The notes beneath the pieces are model-generated. The model saw only the letters and a program-made list of their open reading frames with translations. It was not told the DNA's origin and did no database searches. Shown one piece after another: positions 23,491-33,449 of a stretch of 64,000 nt of DNA. A program made the position numbers and the translations under genes. Every line of letters starts with the position of its first letter. The first letter of the stretch is position 1. This DNA comes from Neoscytalidium dimidiatum. Its lineage: Eukaryota; Ascomycota; Dothideomycetes; Botryosphaeriales; Botryosphaeriaceae. Location of the stretch: assembly GCA_037367355.1 (NCBI GenBank), contig CM074703.1, forward strand, positions 2,046,001-2,110,000, read 5' to 3'.

Positions 23491-25782
23491 CTAGGTTGCT
23501 GGCCTAAATCCAATAGCAAACTTGCTCTTCTTCCTAATCCTCTCCCCGTAAAGGTAAAATATGTACGGAACAGGAGCTAGCAAGACGCTGATACAGCCCA
23601 GAATTGTGCATTTCCAGTGAACACCGACGTTTTGATAGAAAGGTATACCCACAGCAACCATTCCACCGGCTGCGACATATCTAATTAACGTAACTGATGC
23701 CAGTACTGAAACGGCAAAGATCCCGTAAGAGTCGATAATGTACTGATAGCTGGGAATGAAAACACAGACAATTCCGTATCCAAACAGCACGCTGGCCTCC
23801 AACGGACTCCAAATACTGACAGATGGGTAGCTCGTCCAGCCCATCCAGAACACTGTTCATGCATACAATTTAGCTGTTTGCTTCAAGCACGAGGGACGTG
23901 TGTGCGCACATGAGACGGGGATCGCCCAGCTACCACCGAGCATGGAAAACCAAAACCTGAACTCCGGAGGCAATCTGTCGCCTTTTCCTTCTTCCTGTAT
24001 CTTCCGCGAGTCTCTCTTTGCCAACTTATAAATCAAAGGCACAAGAGCTGACGCTCCGAATAGGCCAACCGCGATACCAAGGAAGCAGAGACCTGTGATG
24101 CGTTGACTAGTGCCGTGAACCTCGCCAAAAATGAAGTCGTATCCGTCGAGGAAGGTGAAAAGTACGATGTAAATGACCGTGAGGTAGAGCGTAATCAGAA
24201 TTATGATGGGCTCTGAAGAAGTTAAGAGGAAAGGACGGTAGAGGGCGCGCTGGAGGCGCTGTGCGAAGGTATCTCCGGCCAATTACACCTCAGCAACGTA
24301 ACGAGAATCGCCAGTGATGCGGCGGAGGTGTTGTGCCTTCCAGCGTAGAAGCACCGGTGGATACGTCTCTGGCTGGAAAAGGATGACGGCACCGAGGACG
24401 AGGCCAGACATGATGAGCGTCGTCCACTCTACCCAGCGCCAAGAGATAGACTTTGCTCTGCGCAATGAAGCCACCCATTACAGGTCCTAACAAAGAATCA
24501 GCACCCAAAGTATCCTCTGAGATGGGAAAGGGAGACTTCCACACAACGCGGTACCTACGCGGAGTTGAAGCAGTTATCCTGGTATAGGTGTCTCCCACCT
24601 GTTCTTGTTCCTGGGTAACTGCTTCAACTTCTTCGGCTCCGTATGGTCCTGGGGTGTTGTCCTAGAAGCTCATCCTTCAATAAGGGTTCTCATGACTTAC
24701 CTAATACAGGTCCCGTGAATTCTGCTTTCGCAAAAACAGGGAATGCAAAAACCCTCTCCATTGGGCTCCACAGGTCTGAAATCGATCCTCCCGCACATGG
24801 CAACGGCGTGGACCCGAAGAACCCAGCGAGGAGTCTGAACGCTAGCTGGGCGCCAATGTTCGGCGCCAAGCCCGACGCCATGATGAAGACCATGTATAAC
24901 GACATCGTCACAATGTACACCGGATTCCTGCCCAGCGTCTCGGAAAAGGGGCCCGCAAACAGCGAACTCGCTCCGAATCCCGCCAAATAAACTCCTGTGA
25001 GAAGACACGACCATTAATCAGCCGATCCAACTTGTCAACAATTCACTAGAAGAAGTGCAATGGCAAAAGGGAAACCCTGAAAAGAAAGAACTCACCCGTC
25101 GCCAAACTCTCCACCACCTCGCTGACCCCCAACTCCGCCGCTGCGGGCCTCAACGCCTCGGCATCGATGCTGCTCGCCACGCCCACGACGAACCCTATCC
25201 CGGCCACGAGAAACGTCGCGAAGGTGCGCGTGCCGTAGCCCCAGTTATGCGGGTTCAGCGGGTCGTTTGGGCCCTCGTAGCCGACGATGAGGACCTTTCC
25301 GCCCCGGCTAGGCGACCGCGACCGCACGCTCACGCCCGTCAGCGCGAGGCTGAGTGCCGTGCCCGTGGCGGAGGCGGTCGTGTGCAATGTCGATGGGCGG
25401 CTGAGCGGTGGCGCTGGCTCAGCGGGTCCTTCTGCGTCTGTTTTCCCTGTTTCTCCTTCTTCTTCCTCAGCTGGATTGGTGGGTGGTACTGCGTAGTCAA
25501 GCTTCTCTGGGTCTCCGGTTGCTGCCCCTATTTGTGGTGGTGCTGCTCCATTCGAGAGTGGCGCGGCGGAAGGAGAAGGCACGCCTTGATCTTCTCTTGG
25601 TCACGGTAACCGATGCCTGCATCCGGTGCTGATATCTTTCTGCTGCTTCTCGTAGACTCTGATGAAGAGGAGGAGGAAGAGCAGGAAGAGGATGAAGCAG
25701 CAAGGGAAGGAGAAGATATTCTGGAGGCTGCCGAATGAGTGTCACTTCTATATGCTCCTCGCTGCTGTTGCGTCAGTGTCAT
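23491..25782 (-). pseudogene. Disrupted DHA1-type MFS multidrug/polyamine transporter
   Basis: Conserved pieces in order match a 12-TM fungal drug:H+ antiporter: NHNWGYGTRTFATFL-like TM1, GFGASSLFAGPFSETLGRNPVY (motif A region), AEFTGPVLGPVMGGFIAQ, SWRWVEWTTLIMSGL, QPETYPPVLL, YRPFLLTSSEPIIIL and FLDGYDFIFGEVHG. Exons fit 25582-25096, 24994-24701, 24486 onward, and 23852-23491. Two lesions remain. After GGFIAQSK (near 24445) the frame must shift by one base to reach SWRWVEW, with no room for an intron. The codon after RYVAEV (24283-24285) is TAA, in frame with the conserved continuation LAGDTFAQRLQRALYRP. The first exon lacks an ATG; a start at 25782 with an intron from 25745 would supply one. 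It is a pseudogene unless the sequence has errors. The 214-bp second intron carries a fold-back element. Confidence 0.8.
24561..24632. mobile_element. Fold-back element, copy B, in MFS intron
   Basis: A perfect 13-bp inverted repeat, GTTGAAGCAGTTA at 24564 and TAACTGCTTCAAC at 24616, brackets a short loop. Both arms match the inner arm of the family (GTTGAAGCAGTCGTC). It lies wholly within the intron 24487-24700 of the MFS pseudogene. The outer arms are not clearly preserved. Confidence 0.6.
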
Positions 25783-26390
25783 AGTCTTTTCGCGATCCCT
25801 TTCGTACTGGTTTTCCAGATGAATGCGGAACCTGCGGTACTGGACGAACGACTACGTGATTGGGGAATCGAGCAGCACAACGCGAAAGCCGAACTGACTA
25901 CAACTGCCCTCGAAGCACGCAATTCGCGAAGAGGAAAATTCAAAGAAGGTTGGGCATGTTATGTGGGAAGACCGGGATATCATTATTACAAATCCAATCT
26001 ATAACTGACGTGTGGCAAAATCGAATACCTGCGTTATATCCGTAGTTTCACTTGCTGGCATTGGGGATAGTTGCGGGACGGCAGAGCATGATGAAGTCGC
26101 TTGAAGGTGGAAAACTCAAGACGGGTAATGGAAAAGCGGCACCGCGGCTCAACGGGAATCCGATCACAGTGCTTGTCGCCGATCCAAGGCCCACAGAAAC
26201 TACAAGACGTCATCTCTCAACGAGTAATTCGAGTGAGAAAATCCGCTGAAGATCTCGCAATCCATCCAAATCATTGGAGTTCGGTAATATAATACAGCGC
26301 GGTAAGTTGCGCGCTCTACACTCTAGGTCTGCAAATGTCGTCCTCCCGCGAACCACTGGCACGCAACCATTAATCATAACAACTCTCTAT
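25783..26390. other. Intergenic, MFS promoter and MCR1 3' end
   Basis: Both neighbours read leftward, so this tract holds the promoter of the transporter relic and the 3' UTR of MCR1. Small frames here are not supported as genes. Confidence 0.5.
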
Positions 26391-27596
26391 CTAGAACTTG
26401 TACACCTGATCCTTATCATATCCTAGCTCCTTCAGAATGCCGCTAAGTTCGCCCTGGTCCTTAGGGCTAACCTTGTTGCCAGAGATAGCCTGGTACATGC
26501 CCGGTGGGCCACAGACGAAGATCTTGATCTTCTCACCCTCCTTGGGCTCGGGAAGCACCGTCTTAAGCAGCTCTTTGGTCACAAAGCCCTTGCCCTGAGT
26601 CCACTCCTTCGGGGGCTTGTCGAGGGTGTAGAATGCGCGGAAACGCTGGGGGTAGGTATTCTCCAGCTCTTCAAGCTCCTTCTTGAGCAGGATATCATCC
26701 ACGCTAATGTTGCCGTAGACAAGGGTGACCTTGGTCTTGTCCTCCGGGTTCTTGAAGATGGCGCGGATCAGTTGGTACATAGGAGTGATTCCGGTACCAC
26801 CAGCGATGAGCGCAATATGCTCGTGTTTGTTTGGCGACCAAGGGTACTTAGGGAGCGGGCCCTTGAAGTCGAGACGCTGACCGGGTGTCATGCTGTGCAG
26901 GTGTTCCGACATGGGACCGTTAGGATATCTCTTGACCACCAAATCAATGTAGCCGGTAGCATCTGTTGAGGATGGATTAGCTCTACTTTGCAAAACGCAA
27001 CTCTAAGATCTTACCCTCGTCGCTAACGGGAGTGTACGGCCGCAGGACAGGCTTCTCGTTTTCAGGGCCCTTGTATTTAGTCAGAAGCGCAGCTGATCCC
27101 CTATCAGCATCCATTTTGGCCTTGAGCTACAATCAAACGCACACGCAATGTGGAGACCGGAAACGTTGTCTGGCTCGGGAAGCTTAAAGCGGAAGCGCTT
27201 GGTGTTATGGTTGAGCGTTTCAACCTCGTCGAGAACAAGGGAGAGGAAGCCCTGGTCACCGCCCGTGAACGCCACTGACGGCTTGTCGACTGACTTCGGA
27301 ACGTTCTGATTCTCGGAGCTAGGCGCGGGGGCGCTGGCCTTGGAGCTAGAGTTCAGGTACCAGTAGCCGGCACCACCAGCGCCGAGAGCCAAAGCACCGT
27401 AGAGCGCGGCATTGGAACCCTGCTTGGGAGCTTCGGTCGCGTACCTGCGGACCGACTATACGATTGGCAATGCTGTCAGCAATGGCTCGGCGACATATAC
27501 GGTACACGGTGCCATTCTAGCGGGCAGTGCAGGCGTGGGCAAGATGCTTACACTGCGGAGGGTGGCAGCGGGGCGGAAGACTTGGCGAGCGAACAT
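26391..27596 (-). CDS. mcr1: Mitochondrial NADH-cytochrome b5 reductase
   Basis: Mcr1 passes electrons from NADH via FAD to cytochrome b5-type acceptors at the outer membrane and intermembrane space. Four exons (27596-27552, 27455-27143, 27092-27015, 26962-26391) give 335 residues. The presequence [21 protein letters not shown] is followed by a single hydrophobic anchor ([18 protein letters not shown]). The FAD-binding RPYTPVSDE motif spans the junction of exons 3 and 4 and is followed by [19 protein letters not shown], while [13 protein letters not shown] and [11 protein letters not shown] form the NADH site. The protein ends [14 protein letters not shown], the usual Mcr1 C-terminus. Exon 1 joins exon 2 at the first TATAG acceptor (27456); the later GTCCGCAG acceptor would break the frame. 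Confidence 0.95.
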
Positions 27597-27914
27597 GTTG
27601 GCTACTGAATTGCGCGATTGATGAAGTAGATGTGCGCGGATGCGATTGTGAATAGAGGTGGAGAGAGGAAGCGAGTTGCAGGAAACGAGCTGTCAAAGGC
27701 GTGCGCGCAGATCTAGCGGGTCGGAGCTTCGGGACTTGCGTCATGGCCTCCAAGCTCCAATTCCGATTGATTGCTAATCGCCGCCCGCTCGGCGTTCCGC
27801 ACTGCGCCTCGATGCCAATTCCCCGCCATGCGTTCTAAATTTTCGCGCTATTTTATGCACCACGCTTTCTCACAAGAAGCTCACTGCAAGTAGCTAAGAA
27901 ACTCTTTCTCCGAG

Positions 27915-28028
27915 CTGCAGCAAAACGATATCTTCATAGCGAGCTGAAGCAATTACAAGTCTCATAAATTACATGGCTGAATGTCCCATATCCAGACAGT
28001 TGCTTCGGATTCCCATCAAGTATGGCAT
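27915..28028. mobile_element. Fold-back element, copy I (degenerate)
   Basis: The left arm CTGCAGCAAAACGATATCTT then GCGAGCTGAAGCAATT, and the right arm CCAGACAGTTGCTTCGGATT then CCCATCAAGTATGGCA, align with the arms of copy C with many substitutions. It is the weakest of the nine assignments. Confidence 0.4.
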
Positions 28029-28981
28029 ATCAGTAGTCAGCTTATAGGATATGATTAAAGATCCATATACGGTATCGGCATGGATCAGGACTCGGGATAA
28101 GGTGTGCTGCTTGCTGCTAGCAATACGGGATGAAATTCCCGACTATGAAAACAACATTGAGATCAGACTAGCGAAGAATTCCGGAGGAATGGATTCATAG
28201 CATCACTTAGAGATGGAGACCAGGCAGGGTGTCTCGTACACATACCAAATTGGTTTGTGCACAGTCAAGCCTCATTGGTATGTGACGAGGATGTTTATAC
28301 GGTATCTCTTTCGTATATATAGCAGGATTACTGCCATAGGATCGCATACAGGGAAAATATTCGTACGTTAGCTAGAGGAATTGGTTCCAAATGACCGCAA
28401 CGGTAAGTAACGGTGCACGTACGGAGTTGCAGTATGAGTCCGGACCTGAATGTTCAAAAGCATTGGTGAAACTATCGTCTGGGCAGCTGCATTAATTGAC
28501 CGTAGGATGAACTGACCATCGCAATACAGTTGGGGCCGACCTCGAGAAGATACGAGCTTGAGAGCTCTGTACCATCGATTACCTGGCACTATGCTATCGG
28601 GTGGTGGAATAATGATTCATGGCTTCAGTTGATTTTGCTAAGAATAATACCCTCCTGTAAAGATGTAAATGAAAAGCCGAACTTTTTTTTTTTTTTTGAG
28701 ATCTTACCCAAAAAAGCAAAAAGAAGATTAGGAGCGCTGGCCGCACTCCGAGAATCACTTCCTGCCTTAAAATTTACCTCTTACCTACGATCGAAGCCCA
28801 TCTTCGGGATTTCACTAAGAACCCCGGAAGACGACATCGTTAATCTCAGTAAAAGAAGGAGCCTTGAAAGACATGTGATCCTGAAATGCATGTTTGTGAA
28901 TACTCTGTGTTGAGAATTCTACCCTCTCCAGAGTGAAGGATAACGTCTTCGCAACAGAAGTCTGAGAATCTCCCTCCGTAG

Positions 28982-29596
28982 CTACGGTCTCGGCCTGCCG
29001 AGTACCTTGCTCTGTAGCTGTGCTCTCAGCTTCGTACATTTTGAAATCGAAAAACGTGGACATATCCGCTTCGGGCCGTAGGGAATTAGTAAGAGAAGTT
29101 GAAGAGTACGGAGTCGTTCGAGCGAGAAAGTAAGGGCCAGGAGGGGTTCTGCCGGGAATGGCATGTTAGGAACGCCATTGACCAGGAGCGTAGCACAGAG
29201 CGAAGCACAGACATCTGAACCATCAAGCGCAAGAACGGCTTGGTTGTACAGGATTGCAGACTTCTGCTCGACTTGCGCAGGCAATGACACTACCTGCATC
29301 TCCTTGGGCTCACTGTCCCAGCCGAAGCGCGAACTTAGCGAACACTTCGTATCAGGGTCCGACATGGTGTGTATGTCATCGTTATGGCTGACCGGGCAAT
29401 GATTGCGGGACCCGAGGTTCAATTGAAGCTCAAATATCGGCTTGAGGCAAGAAAAGCAGACAAGTTGATTGCACTTGAGGAGGATGGGTATGAAAGACTC
29501 GAAGTGGAGGCTGAAGATGGCATCGCACATCGAGCCGCGCTCCTCAGGTGTCGTGTGCCTGTGCGACGGAAGGGTGAAAAGAGAGCTTTCAGCCAT
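28982..29596 (-). CDS. Doubtful ORF of 204 codons
   Basis: This uninterrupted frame begins MAESSLFTLPSHRHTTPEE and contains no domain I recognise. The opposite strand is also open over much of it (109 codons from 29369). A second, shorter leftward frame, MSTFFDFKMYEAESTATEQG, overlaps its 3' end (29063-28815). Composition is not obviously coding. It could be a lineage-specific gene, part of a spliced gene, or chance. Confidence 0.15.
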   Translation of the reverse strand: MAESSLFTLPSHRHTTPEERGSMCDAIFSLHFESFIPILLKCNQLVCFSCLKPIFELQLNLGSRNHCPVSHNDDIHTMSDPDTKCSLSSRFGWDSEPKEMQVVSLPAQVEQKSAILYNQAVLALDGSDVCASLCATLLVNGVPNMPFPAEPLLALTFSLERLRTLQLLLLIPYGPKRICPRFSISKCTKLRAQLQSKVLGRPRP

Positions 29597-30191
29597 GTTG
29601 AGTATACGAGCCCGGATGTAATTAAAATTAGAAGATCGATTGTTGTTCCCGCGAAAGTGTTCAGTGGGCGTGGTCTAAGGGCGGCGTTCCAGAATTAAGG
29701 GCACTTTTCCAAGTGTTGGACATGTCCTTGTTGTGAAGATGGAAAGCAGCAGGAGTTTCATTAAAAAGACGTTGTGTCCGATACTGTTAAACATCTTCGA
29801 AATGTTCTTGTTTAATGAGTAGATGATTAGCTGGCCTTAGTATTAAGAAAAGATGGCAACATACCGATGCTTTGTATTCCAAGTATTGTTGGGGAAAACT
29901 GAGGAAGGGCTTCGAAGCGCGTGAGCTGCTGTCTAGACTTAAAGATAACCAGGCGAGGAACATGCATGAGGCAATCGAAAGTCAGGATATATGTTCACGC
30001 ATTGAGTGACGAGCAAGCGAAACAATGTTACGATGGTGACTTATGCTTGCGAGAAGCGGTAGCCGCCTTCCCTGCGGATGATGCTAGTCTGAAGGCAGTA
30101 ATAATTGCGGACCTCAGGCATCCAGATACTCTTCATTCAAGCTCTTCTATTATCATGAAACTAGACGTAAAGTTCAGCCATAAGCGCTCGC

Positions 30192-31007
30192 TTATAGCTT
30201 GGACTTTGTCTGCGCTTTCTTAAGGACAGGCTCGGCCTTGGTGGCCTTCATGACGTCGCCCTTGATCTTCAACTTGCCCGACATGAACAGCTTCTGTGCG
30301 TTGGCTTTGCCCGACACCAGCGATGCGAAGTCCTTGTCTGAGAGAAGCAATGTGACTGTAAAAAAAAAGCCAGTGGAGTCAGCAGCAGGCCCGACCAAGT
30401 CAAAATATGCCAAAACCAATCCCCACTCTGCGACTCTCGCGCCGCGACCATCCAGTTGTTACTCTCCCGCGATTCAGGTGGGGTTTGGCGTGCCGGCGCC
30501 GACGCCGACGCCGACGCCGGATGTGACGAGATAGCGAGAGGGGGTGATGATGTATGTGTTGTCACATCCCAGCCATCTCCAAACCAGCGCGTCCCAGCCT
30601 ATCGTCATTCCATGTATGAACAGCGCACTCACCATCAGCTTTGCCGCCCTCAGGTGCGGTGCCCTTGCCGACGGTACCCGTCTTCTTGAGGTCGATGTAC
30701 CAACTCTCGGTCTCGCCGGCTTCGTTCTTGATAGTGAAGGCGAAGACGGCGCCACCCTTCTTCACGGCGTCCTTGCGGTCGGCATCATCGGAGAGAGAGG
30801 CGGCGATGGCGTCGAAGGCAACCGAGGAGGGGATCTTGTCTGTTTGGAGTGCGCGCGAGTCGCATCGTATGAGCATTTCGTTCTCGGCTGTTGCTGGCCT
30901 TGCCCGGCGGCCGCGGCCCTGGCCAGTGGATGTGGGCTGCAGCGCGACACGGAGAAAGACCGGGGCGGTGCTGGAAGGTCATGGGGCTTACCGCTCTTAA
31001 GACTCAT
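30192..31007 (-). CDS. SCP-2 sterol/lipid-transfer protein, peroxisomal
   Basis: This small lipid-binding protein of the SCP-2 family is related to yeast POX18-type peroxisomal proteins. Exons are 31007-30992, 30839-30633 and 30355-30192, giving 128 residues; introns are 152 and 277 bp. The first exon encodes only MSLKS plus one base. The SCP-2 domain fills the protein: VAFDAIAASLSDDADRKDAV, KKGGAVFAFTIKNEAGE, SWYIDLKKTGTVGKG, LLLSDKDFASLVSGKANAQK and LFMSGKLKIKGDVMKA. It ends KSKL, so the final tripeptide SKL is a canonical PTS1 peroxisomal signal. The large second intron carries a short GGCGTC hexamer run (30497-30520). A TATAAA lies 116 bp upstream of the start. Confidence 0.92.
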
Positions 31008-31122
31008 GATGGATGGAGTGTTCTGGTGGGGCTAGGCGAGGAGGACAAAGGACACAGGAGATAAGGCGTATTGGATTCGTGGGAAATACAGGCGTGGTTC
31101 ACAAAGGACAGTCTTCAAGGGG

Positions 31123-31128
31123 TTTATA
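31123..31128 (-). promoter_or_regulatory. TATA box of the SCP-2 gene
   Basis: TATAAA on the minus strand lies about 116 bp upstream of the SCP-2 start codon, a usual distance for a fungal TATA promoter. Inferred from position and sequence. Confidence 0.5.
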
Positions 31129-31727
31129 GAGGCAGGTGTCGGCCGTCACTGTCGGGTGTCGGTGACGATGATGCATGCACGCGGCGGGCGCAAGTCCGGG
31201 GTTGACATGTGAAAGCGCCGAGGCACAGCTGCAGTCGAGCTCGTGCGGCACGTGCTCACTTGTCGCTCAAGCGCATGAGGGGGTCCATGGTTCATCTGAA
31301 AGCCAATGAAATTTCTACGGCCGTAAAGTAGGCTCATGCTAGTTACATCCAATGTGTACAGCGAGCGTACAGTTTATTTATATAGAAAATAATAAAAGGA
31401 AATAATATCATAAAGATCGTAGTCGGATCGTCAAAGATCGTGGTCGGCATCCATCTCATGCTCATGGATGATAGTGACGGTTGTAGTCTCCCCGTCGGAT
31501 CGTTAAAAAAGGGGAATATAAAGAATAAGGAGAAGAAAAAAAAAACAATGTGTCATGCCTCATAACATCTCTCATCGACGAGAGGGCTTTTCCTCCCGTA
31601 CGCCTCATACAACTCCGGAGTTGACACGAACTTTTCCGACGCCGGTCAACTCGTACAATCCGGATGGTACAGTAGCCTACCAAACTCCAGAGACACCGTG
31701 GCTCTTCAGCGAGCATGCATATTTACA
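31129..31727. other. Intergenic, SCP-2 promoter and F-box gene 3' end
   Basis: Both neighbours read leftward. The AT-rich 31370-31560 stretch and an A run near 31536-31546 probably belong to the F-box gene's 3' UTR. No gene is seen. Confidence 0.5.
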
Positions 31728-33449
31728 TTAGCGCCAGGGGAACAGAAACTTCCGCATGTGTTCTTCGGCCTCGAACAGCTGTTCTTTGGCCTTCGTCGTC
31801 ACTTTGCTGCCGCGGGTACGCGACCACCATTTGCTCACCGAGCTCTGTGCAGGACTATGCTTGAGATCGTCCAGCTCGTCGGTGATCAGTAAATCAGGTT
31901 TGATCTCGTCCACTGGGCTTAGGATGATCGGCACATCCATGACCTCTTCCGCCCGATTCTTCCACTCTTCGCTGCCCGCAATGCGCGTGAGCGGCGCCAG
32001 CGCGTCATCCCAGGTGCCGGTGCGGAGAGACACATCCTCAAAGTTGAACTCGGTGATGGAACGGCGGTGACGAAGGATAAAAGTACTGATCTGACTGGAG
32101 TCCATGACCGCATTCTCAAGCTCCAGGAAAAGTAGGTTGGGAAACTTGAGGGCGCGGATGCCAGTAGGTTGGGTTGCACCCGACTCTGGTGTACTCGGGG
32201 GCGACAAGCCGGGCTCAAGATCCAGCGAGAGGGGCGAAGGCCCCTTCTCACCTCTCCAGCGGAAGAGGAGCCTGGTAAGGGAAGGCGAGAAGGTACGCAG
32301 ATAGGAATGAAGGATTCGGAGGTTTTCCGACGACGAGCCTTCAGAATAGGGCAGACTATCCAGGTGCATCGCAAGCTTGCGGATCTGACGCCACCTCTTG
32401 TTAGATGCTGGAGTAGAACCGGGCCCCATAGCCGGCTGAAGGTACAGAAGGCCGGCAGGGTGCATGGCTTTGATAGTCATGGTGTCCAGCTCCGGCAGCT
32501 GGGCACGCTCAACGGCAATGCGAAGGGAGATGAGCGCGTAGTCGACAGCGCTGCGCCTGTGGCGTTGAGATGACTCCTGGCCGGGGCAATCGATTCTCAA
32601 GTGGACCAGGGATGGGATCGCCATGAAGGCGCGAATGAAGGCCGGAACATTGGTAGCGGCGTGGAAGACGGGAGGATACTGTTTGATGAGAAGGTCCGTC
32701 ATCTCCCAGGATCCGTACTTGGGAGTCTTCATCTTCCCGATGAGCGTTGGCGGCTTGTGAATTTGAGGTTCGTAGACTAAACTCTTCTGCTCGCCGGTCA
32801 CGGGATCAATGAGCGGCGGAAGGAAGGTTTCGGGAGAGTGCGGCATGCGGAAGGTCATATTGCGCACGTGGTGGCCGACGCGCTCGAGCGCTTCCATGCG
32901 GGCTGGCCTGGCAAAGGTACTTGGTCGGAAGGTGATGGTAATGTCTTCAAAAAGGAAGGGCGCCGCGCGACTGCTCATGTCATGGCATACAAGGCGGCAG
33001 TTGGCGAGATCAGCCTTGTCCACATGGGCCAGGAAGGCATCGCGGCAGCGTTCCGACAGCCAGAACCTGAGGAATGCCGAGCTGGTCGACATCACGAGGT
33101 TGCATACCGAGCTGTTGGACCGGAGCGCTGAGGAGAGGACATCAGTCGCAGTTCGACGTGAACGTGGACGCGGCAAACCGGACTCCCAAAAAACAAAGCG
33201 CAAGCAGAGCAGGGCGGAGCAGAGGCAATGAAGAGGAGGCAAAGAAACAGAGGGCCGAGGGAGGGTTTATGGCAGACGGCTCAAGGCAGACTTACACCGA
33301 CTCCCAGGCGCTTCCGGAGTGGGGATCTCCCCAAAGAGCAGCTTCCTCGATGAGCTGGCATTGCTGCTCTGGCTGCCATGGCTGCGATGGCTCCCGTACG
33401 AGTCGCTAGAAACCTGATGTTTCAACGACGGTCGAGGTTCGCAAATCAT
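31728..33449 (-). CDS. F-box-like protein of unknown target
   Basis: Two exons (33449-33296 and 33127-31728) encode 517 residues; the 168-bp intron has a perfect GTAAGT donor and a CTCTCCTCAG acceptor, and joins in frame. The N-terminal exon is Ser/His-rich (SSDSYGSHRSHGSQSSNASS). The second begins SLRSNSSVCNLV and then has an F-box-like block, FWLSERCRDAFLAHVDKADL followed by ANCRLVCHDMSSRAAPFLFE, near residues 75-115. The remainder (PPLIDPVTGEQKSLVYEPQI, SLVHLRIDCPGQ, FPNLLFLELENAVMDSSQI) looks like degenerate leucine-rich substrate-binding sequence. A single-exon reading starting upstream at 33242 is possible but gives an unrelated leader. Proteins with this layout recur in Pezizomycotina; the substrate is unknown to me. 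Confidence 0.8.

Larger units (their letters stand above)
27597..30191. other. Gene-poor AT-richer tract
   Basis: Apart from a doubtful ORF at 28982-29596, nothing is supported. The region is less GC-rich than neighbouring intergenic DNA, has a T run at 28685-28698 and one fold-back element (27915-28028). Its left edge holds the MCR1 promoter. Confidence 0.45.

Noticed and set aside
24282..24474. A hidden intron rescuing the MFS stop codon
   Set aside because: The only donor-acceptor pairs around the TAA would give an intron of about 30 bp, too short for this genome, and would remove conserved residues.
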